The notes beneath the pieces are model-generated. The model was not told the origin of the DNA, did no database searches, and was given only the letters and a program-made list of their open reading frames with translations. Shown one piece after another: positions 58,064 through 64,000 of a stretch of 64,000 nt of DNA. The position numbers were made by a program, and so were the translations under genes. The stretch comes from Solimonas sp036405815 (lineage in GTDB: Bacteria; Pseudomonadota; Gammaproteobacteria; Nevskiales; Nevskiaceae), in assembly GCA_036405815.1 (NCBI GenBank), contig DASWWX010000040.1:34701-98700 (forward strand), written 5' to 3'. Within the stretch, counting starts at the first letter, position 1. Each line of letters starts with the position of its first letter.

Positions 58064-60886
58064 TCAGGGCGCTTCCCAACCGACGCGGTGCACCCAGGAC
58101 CCGCGATCCTGGTACGGCATCGTCACGCAGGACGTCCCGGGAATCGTGTCCGAGCCCGGTCCGACCACACCGGACAGCGAGCAGATCTGGCTGCGCGGAT
58201 GCACGCGCCGCGCGGTATCGAGCGTGGCCGCGGTCAGCGCAGTGCCGCCGTTGTACTGCGTAGCGAGGCGCTGCAGCGCCACGTCGAGCGCCGCGATCAC
58301 GACGACATCGCGATCACGGCCGCCCAGATAGTCGCGACGCAGCGGCGGCAGGCCCGAGCTGGACGGATCGAGCGCGCGCACCACCAGGTTGTCCATCACC
58401 GACTGATCGAAGACATGACTGCCGACGCCGGCCAGCCGGCTGTAGACGGTCAGCGTCGCGTCGGCGTCGATGACCGCCGTGCGCAGATCGCCGAATAGCT
58501 CGTCGCGCAACGCCTGCACCAGTTCGCCGAAGATCGTCGCCTCGGGACCATCGGTTGCGACCTCGTCGTCGATCGCGATATTCGGTCCGTAGTGACTGCC
58601 GTCCCAGGCGAGCACGCGATCCAGCGCGGCGCGCTGCAGCTCGCTCAGGTCCGCACCCGCCGAGGCGCGCACCGCCGCCAGCAGCGGCCGGTACTGGCGC
58701 GCACGCGGATCGCGAGTACCGGCGATACGGTCGATCTCCTTCAGATCGGCATAGGTCCAGTCGCTGCGCGTGGCCAGCGTATCGAGCAGATTGGTCACGC
58801 GCTGGCCGGCGCCGCCGGGCCGCGAGGTCGAACCCAGGCCCTCGCCGTCGAGCCAGCCGTGCGCAGGCTTGTTGTTCCAGTTGCCGAGATAGCCCTGCGC
58901 CGGATTCAACACCTGCGGCACTTCGGCCGGCGTCAGCAGCCCATCCGGATCGCGCGAGCCATCACCCGGCGTCGGCAGACGCTGATCGGTTTCGGCATGG
59001 CGGCGCAGATGCAGGCCGGAATGGAAGTAGCCGATCTGGCCATCGCGCGTGGCGACGGTGACGTTCTCGTTCCAGGTCGCAGTGAGCGCGGCCTCGCGGA
59101 ACGCGTCCATCGTCTGGGCGCGATTCCACTCGCGGATGCTTTCGATGGTCTCGATCTCGCGGCCGAACATCGCGTACTGCACGCTGCGCGCCAGACCCGC
59201 CGTCGCATCGCGAGCCACGATGGGGCCATGCAGGGTGCGGCAGATCTCAGTGGTGACGCCGAGGATCGCCGGACCCGCCGGAATGCCCTGCGTCGCGGCG
59301 CGATACGGCACGCGCTCGCTGCGGCAATCCATGTCCTTCCACGCACCGTCGTGGAAATACTGGTTGCGCGTGCAGGTGCCGGCGTTCTGCTGGGCCGTCG
59401 AGCAGATCGTCTCGATGTAGCTGTCGATGGTCTTGCTGTAGCCGGTCGTCAGGCCCCAGGCGACGTGCTCGCTGTAACCGATGCCCACCACCGGCAGGAT
59501 CGGCACCGAGGAACCGCGCGCGGCGTAACCGGCGCCGTGAATCTCGTACTCGACCAGCAGCAACGGATAGCCGTAACCGAGCTGCGGCGCCGAGATCAGC
59601 AGGCCGCCGCCGTCGCGCGTGCGGCTGCCGGCCAGCGCCATCGCAAAACTGCCGCCGTGCAGGTGATGACGGAATTCGATCAGCGCCTGCTGCACCTCGC
59701 GCACGATGCGCCGCGCCGCCACCTCGCGCGTTTCACGCGTTTCGCGCGCCGCCGCCGGCTGCTTCGTCGCCGTCTTGATCGCCGAGGCCGAGGCCTTGGG
59801 CTTGGGCGACACCACCTCGCCCGCGCCGAGGCCGCCCCCGCCGCCGAGCGGACCCGGCAGCGCCGTCAGATCGCAGGGGAACGGCGTCGCCGCATGACCC
59901 GTGCCCTCGCCCTTCCACAGCGTCTCCGGCAGGTTCATCGACCACTCGGCCAGCTCGCGGAACACCGCCTCGCGACCCGCCGCCGGCTGCGGATGATTGG
60001 AGAACGAGCCGACGCCCGTGGGGACCGTCGTCACCGCCTTCGGATCGTCGAGCCAGACCAGATCCTGGAACGCATCCAGTGCCGCCGCACGCGAACCATA
60101 GGCGCCTTCCAGCGCCTTGAGCATGCGCACGTTCAGGAACTCGTTGCCGCCTTCGCTGGCGACGAAGCGCGTGATGTAGACGCCGGCGGCGAGCACGTCC
60201 TTGACCGTGAACTCGGCCGGAATCGTCGTCAGCAGCACGTACTCGGCCGGCAGGTTCAGCGGATTGGTGATTGCCTGCTGGCGCCAGGCGTTGGCGCCGT
60301 CCACATAGCCGAGCACCGCATCCTTCGCATCTGGCGACAGGCGCTCGAACATCTGTGCGTACTCGGCGTCGCTGTACGCCAGTGTGCGCTGCTGGATATC
60401 ACCGGGCACACCGCCGCAGCCGGTGAGTTCCGCGAACGTGCCGGCGCCCATGCGCCGCACCGCGTCCATCAGGAACAGGCGATCCTGCGCCACCGCATAG
60501 CCGACACCGAACCAGATATCGCGCACGGTCTGCGCATGCACGATCGGCACACCGTAATCGTCGCGGTAGATCTCGACGCCATCCTTCGGCGTCTCCGGCG
60601 TACCGGGCTTGGTGCCGAGCACACCCGGCTTGGCGTCAAAGCGCCAGTACAGCGCACGCTGGTCGTCCACATGCGCGCCGAAGTCGGCGGGATCGCCGGT
60701 CAGCAGGCCCTGCGCCTGACCCACCGTGTTCCAGAAACCGGACTGACCCGGCGGCAACACGGTTTCGGCCTTGAACGTGAGCGTGCCGGTCGCAGGTGGC
60801 GAACGACCGTTGGCCTCGTCGGAGCTGCCGCAAGCCGACAACAACAGCGCCGCAGACGCGGCCGCCAGGATTCTCGATCGACGCAT
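58064..60886 (-). CDS. Penicillin acylase family (Ntn-hydrolase) lipoprotein
   Basis: A 940-residue precursor. ATG 60886 (GGGGAGAG upstream) gives a signal peptide with lipobox LLSAC (Cys19). The alpha region holds DGVEIYRDDYGVPIVHAQT and GYAVAQDRLFLMDAVRRMGAG. The predicted autocatalytic N-terminal nucleophile is Ser413 after HGG in GGSFAMALAGS, followed by ISAPQLGYGYP and HVAWGLTTGYS. Family members cleave amide-linked acyl groups such as acyl-homoserine lactones or beta-lactam side chains. The spacer before Ser413 is longer than usual, with Gly-rich and Lys/Ala/Arg-rich low-complexity stretches near residues 340-395. Single gene; substrate unknown. Confidence 0.9.
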   Translation of the reverse strand: MRRSRILAAASAALLLSACGSSDEANGRSPPATGTLTFKAETVLPPGQSGFWNTVGQAQGLLTGDPADFGAHVDDQRALYWRFDAKPGVLGTKPGTPETPKDGVEIYRDDYGVPIVHAQTVRDIWFGVGYAVAQDRLFLMDAVRRMGAGTFAELTGCGGVPGDIQQRTLAYSDAEYAQMFERLSPDAKDAVLGYVDGANAWRQQAITNPLNLPAEYVLLTTIPAEFTVKDVLAAGVYITRFVASEGGNEFLNVRMLKALEGAYGSRAAALDAFQDLVWLDDPKAVTTVPTGVGSFSNHPQPAAGREAVFRELAEWSMNLPETLWKGEGTGHAATPFPCDLTALPGPLGGGGGLGAGEVVSPKPKASASAIKTATKQPAAARETRETREVAARRIVREVQQALIEFRHHLHGGSFAMALAGSRTRDGGGLLISAPQLGYGYPLLLVEYEIHGAGYAARGSSVPILPVVGIGYSEHVAWGLTTGYSKTIDSYIETICSTAQQNAGTCTRNQYFHDGAWKDMDCRSERVPYRAATQGIPAGPAILGVTTEICRTLHGPIVARDATAGLARSVQYAMFGREIETIESIREWNRAQTMDAFREAALTATWNENVTVATRDGQIGYFHSGLHLRRHAETDQRLPTPGDGSRDPDGLLTPAEVPQVLNPAQGYLGNWNNKPAHGWLDGEGLGSTSRPGGAGQRVTNLLDTLATRSDWTYADLKEIDRIAGTRDPRARQYRPLLAAVRASAGADLSELQRAALDRVLAWDGSHYGPNIAIDDEVATDGPEATIFGELVQALRDELFGDLRTAVIDADATLTVYSRLAGVGSHVFDQSVMDNLVVRALDPSSSGLPPLRRDYLGGRDRDVVVIAALDVALQRLATQYNGGTALTAATLDTARRVHPRSQICSLSGVVGPGSDTIPGTSCVTMPYQDRGSWVHRVGWEAP

Positions 60887-61046
60887 GATGCTCTCCCCGG
60901 AACGGCGCGCAGCATATCGCAGCCCTGCGCACCGCTGCGGCCCAGGCATCCACGGGCTCTGGGCTCCATGGGCGCCACGCAAGGCCGCTAGAATCCCGAG
61001 CCAGTGACGCACCGCGCCACCTCCTCATCCTGCTGAAGAAACCGCC

Positions 61047-61928
<882 letters not shown>

Positions 61929-61967
61929 ACGACTTTCACCGCTGGGCGCCGCAGGCCGCGCGGTTCG

Positions 61968-62174
61968 CTACCGGGGCTTGCGGCGCCAGGCTTCCGAGTC
62001 GGCGTCCATCGTCACCCGCGGCGCGTCGATACCGTTTGCCTGGCGGCATTCATCCACCGCCTTCCGGCAACCGATGAGGGGCAGGTCGTCATCGATGATG
62101 ATCGTGCCGCCGGGCACGATGCGGTCATCGCGCGGTTCAAGGCAGTAGCGCGCGGCGCGATACCCGTCGGTTTC
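61968..62174 (-). pseudogene. 3' remnant of a TylF/MycF-like O-methyltransferase gene
   Basis: Reading leftward from 62174 to the TAG at 61968-61970, one frame gives 68 residues without an initiator. It contains RYCLEPRDDRIVPGGTIIID, DDLPLIGCRKAVDECRQANG and EAWRRKPR. This matches the end of TylF-type class I SAM methyltransferases (…PGGxIIIDDY…WPGxRKAVDxFR…WRK). The frame overlaps the last base pairs of the FMO gene in another frame, and the N-terminal two thirds with the SAM site are missing. It therefore looks like a decayed or recombined fragment left beside the monooxygenase. Recognised by eye; no ribosome site. Confidence 0.6.
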
Positions 62175-63645
62175 AGGCGCGCTTGGCGGGCGGCCGCGAG
62201 AAGTGCATCGCGCCGTCTTCCAGCTTGCCGTGGCGCAGCGTCAGCAGATCGATCAGGTAGTTCTGGTACAAGCGCCAGGGCGCGCGCGAACCCTGCTTGG
62301 GGAAACTCTCGATCGCGCGCAGCACGTAGCTCGACGAGAAGTCGATCAGCGGCAGTTCGGTGATGGTCGGATCGTCGTTGCGCGGCGTGCACTGGCGATA
62401 GCCGTGCTCATGCATGTAATTCAGCAGGCGGCACACGTACTCGCTGGTCAGGTCGCACTTCAGCGTCCACGAGGCATTGGTGTAGCCCAGCGCCACCGCG
62501 AGATTCGGCACCCCGCTGCACATCATGCCCTTGTAGTTGAGCGTCTTCGACAGATCGACCTCCTGGCCGTCCACCGCGATCGACATGCCGCCGAGGGCTA
62601 CCAGGTTGAGGCCCGTGGCAGTCACCACCAGATCCGCCGCCAGCTCGCGGCCGGACTTCAGGCGGATGCCGCGCTCGGTGAAGGTATCGATGTGATCGGT
62701 AACCACATCGGCGCGGCCGCTGCGGATGCTGTCGAACAGATCGCCGTTCGGCACCAGGCACAGGCGCTGGTCCCAGGGCTTGTAGCTGGGCACGAAATCC
62801 TGCTTCACGTTGTAGCCCGGCCCCAACGCGCGGCGCACACCGCCGATCAGCAGATTGCGGATGAACCCCGGCGCGCGGCGGCACAGCTGGAAGAACAGCA
62901 TGCCCAGCAGCACGTTCTTCCAGCGCGTGATCGCATAGGCGAGCTTGTCCGGCAGCGCGCGGCGCAGCCCGTTGGCGATCGGATCGCGATCCGGCAGCGA
63001 CAGGATGTAGGTGGGCGAGCGTTGCAGCATCGTCACCTGCGCGGCGGTCTTGGCCATCTCCGGCACCAGCGTCACCGCGGTGGCGCCGCTGCCGATCACG
63101 ATCACGCGCTTGCCGGCGTAGTCGATATCCGGCGTCCACTGCTGCGGATGCACCACGCGGCCCTGGAAGCGCTCACGACCCGCGAACTCCGGCGTGTAAC
63201 CGCCTTCATAGCTGTAGTAGCCGCTGCACATGTAGAGGAAGTTGCAGCTGAGCTGCACCGGTTCACGCTGGGGGCCGCGCTCGATGTCGACGGTCCAGCG
63301 CGCATCGGCCGACGACCAGGCCGCACGCTTCACGCGATGCTGATAGCGAATCTTCTGGTCGATGCCGTAGTCGCGCGCGGTATCGCGCACATAGCGCAGG
63401 ATCGACGGGCCATCAGCGATCGACTTCGGATCGGTCCACGGCCGGAACGAATAGCCCAACGTGTACATGTCCGAATCCGAACGGATGCCCGGATAGCGGA
63501 ACAGGTCCCAGGTGCCACCGAGCGTCTCGCGCGCTTCGAGAATCGCGTAACGATGGCCCGGGCAATGCTTCTGCAGGTGATAGCCGGCGCTGATGCCGGA
63601 CAGACCCGCGCCCACCACCAGCACGTCGAAATGTTCAAGCGCCAT
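62173..63645 (-). CDS. Flavin-containing monooxygenase, Baeyer-Villiger type
   Basis: A 490-residue class B flavoprotein monooxygenase. The FAD motif VVGAGLSGISAGYHL is near residue 9, FRYPGIRSDSDMYTLGYSF near residue 48, the fingerprint FQGRVVHPQQW (FxGxxxHxxxW, residues 160-170), and the NADPH motif VIVIGSGATAVTLVPEM. These features fit Baeyer-Villiger monooxygenases, such as EthA-like enzymes, that insert oxygen into ketones using NADPH and O2. ATG 63645 is chosen because GGAG lies 7 nt before it; an upstream GTG at 63657 is less likely. It is followed by the methyltransferase remnant. A role in opening cyclic or aliphatic ketones fits the degradative surroundings. Confidence 0.9.
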   Translation of the reverse strand: MALEHFDVLVVGAGLSGISAGYHLQKHCPGHRYAILEARETLGGTWDLFRYPGIRSDSDMYTLGYSFRPWTDPKSIADGPSILRYVRDTARDYGIDQKIRYQHRVKRAAWSSADARWTVDIERGPQREPVQLSCNFLYMCSGYYSYEGGYTPEFAGRERFQGRVVHPQQWTPDIDYAGKRVIVIGSGATAVTLVPEMAKTAAQVTMLQRSPTYILSLPDRDPIANGLRRALPDKLAYAITRWKNVLLGMLFFQLCRRAPGFIRNLLIGGVRRALGPGYNVKQDFVPSYKPWDQRLCLVPNGDLFDSIRSGRADVVTDHIDTFTERGIRLKSGRELAADLVVTATGLNLVALGGMSIAVDGQEVDLSKTLNYKGMMCSGVPNLAVALGYTNASWTLKCDLTSEYVCRLLNYMHEHGYRQCTPRNDDPTITELPLIDFSSSYVLRAIESFPKQGSRAPWRLYQNYLIDLLTLRHGKLEDGAMHFSRPPAKRA

Positions 63646-63876
63646 GTACCGCTCCACGTTCGATCACGATGGGCGGCACTGTAGCGGATGGTTTACGCGC
63701 TCGGCACACATTCGCTGAAAAAGGAACAGCGGGCGACGCCGGGGGAACTAACAGCGACGATTTCCGTGCGGCAGAGGGCCTTGATGGTCGTCTGAGAGTG
63801 TTCCATAGGGTGCTGGCCAACCTGGAAAGGAGAGGCTGACCGCAATCAGCACAAAGCAGACGTTTAGCGTACGTCT

Positions 63877-64000
63877 CTACCCGTCCATTCCGCCTCGTCT
63901 CCCTATCCATGCACGATAGGCCGTGGGTGTCATGCCCGTATGCCGCACGAAGGCGCGGCGGAAGCTGCCCTCATCACGCCAGCCGCAATGCTGCGCTACG
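63877..64000 (-). CDS. AraC family transcriptional regulator, C-terminal end (5' part outside window)
   Basis: Reading leftward from 63999, the frame gives 40 residues before TAG at 63877-63879: CGWRDEGSFRRAFVRHTGMT and then PTAYRAW. This is the second helix-turn-helix and end of an AraC/XylS DNA-binding domain (typical FxxxF+xxxGxxPxxYR). Only this end is in the window, so the sensor domain and effector are unknown. It lies upstream of the FMO gene on the same strand, 231 nt away, and may regulate it. Confidence 0.85.
   Translation of the reverse strand, partial: VAQHCGWRDEGSFRRAFVRHTGMTPTAYRAWIGRRGGMDG

Noticed and set aside
62012..62392. A 126-codon minus-strand frame overlapping the FMO 3' end
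   Set aside because: It runs in a different frame from the methyltransferase remnant and from the FMO gene, and shows no domain.
63858..63876. AGACGT/ACGTCT inverted repeat after the AraC stop, considered as a terminator
   Set aside because: It has only a 6-bp stem with mixed bases and no clear T-tract; too weak to call.
63635..63910. A 91-codon minus-strand frame between the AraC end and the FMO start
   Set aside because: It overlaps both neighbours, has no ribosome site and no family resemblance; treated as spacer.

Overview
The window is 64 kb of GC-rich chromosomal DNA (visibly about two thirds G+C, not counted) from a Gram-negative gammaproteobacterium. A PilG/PilI/ChpA twitching cluster beside gshB, yqgE, ruvX, pyrB and a pyrC-like gene is the arrangement known from Pseudomonas and relatives. 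The many acyl-CoA genes, a DUF1329 protein, an MMPL exporter and a Baeyer-Villiger-type monooxygenase point to a lipid-, hydrocarbon- or steroid-degrading lineage, perhaps Nevskiales/Solimonadaceae. That placement is inference. I see no rRNA, tRNA, CRISPR array, insertion sequence or prophage.

Layout. 1-12.3 kb: acyl-CoA metabolism. It holds a DUF1329 tail, a crotonase-fold isomerase/hydratase, a leftward operon (FATP-type acyl-CoA ligase, SRPBCC protein, two complementary acyl-CoA dehydrogenase-like proteins), a LysR regulator, and a rightward phosphotransferase / ACAD11-like dehydrogenase / CurA-type reductase / MFS set. 12.4-31 kb: transport and envelope. It holds an SLC13 permease with RCK_C domains, a protein I read as YubB/Api92-like, an MMPL exporter, an S8 lipoprotein protease with SLH-like repeats, a MASE1-PAS-GGDEF protein, an MBL hydrolase, ChrA, a fused beta-helix/diheme cytochrome lipoprotein, YnfA and a GlyGly-CTERM hydrolase. 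31-39.6 kb: leftward twitching chemosensory operon pilG-pilI-chpA-chpC-luxR. 39.7-49 kb: gshA-gshB, apbE-NusG_II-Gx transporter-yqgE, ompW/DUF2147 (leftward), then ruvX, pyrB and a pseudo-dihydroorotase. 49-51.5 kb: pilH-pilJ, the missing part of the chemosensory system. 51.7-58 kb: pckA, then amidase lipoprotein-FAH hydrolase-DUF502-AmpG-like MFS. 58-64 kb: penicillin-acylase-type lipoprotein, enoyl-CoA isomerase-like crotonase, a 3' remnant of a TylF-like methyltransferase, an FMO/BVMO and the end of an AraC regulator.

Physiology suggested: activation of long-chain or polycyclic acids to CoA esters (FadD-like), desaturation by a probable heteromeric ACAD, double-bond shuffling by crotonases, handling of 4-hydroxyacyl-CoAs by the kinase/ACAD11-like pair, and gluconeogenesis through PckA. 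Surface motility is controlled by the Pil-Chp system. The most distinctive items are the complementary-degenerate ACAD pair, the beta-helix/cytochrome fusion, the split Pil-Chp system with a LuxR regulator, and the ApbE/NusG_II/Gx flavinylation-type cluster.
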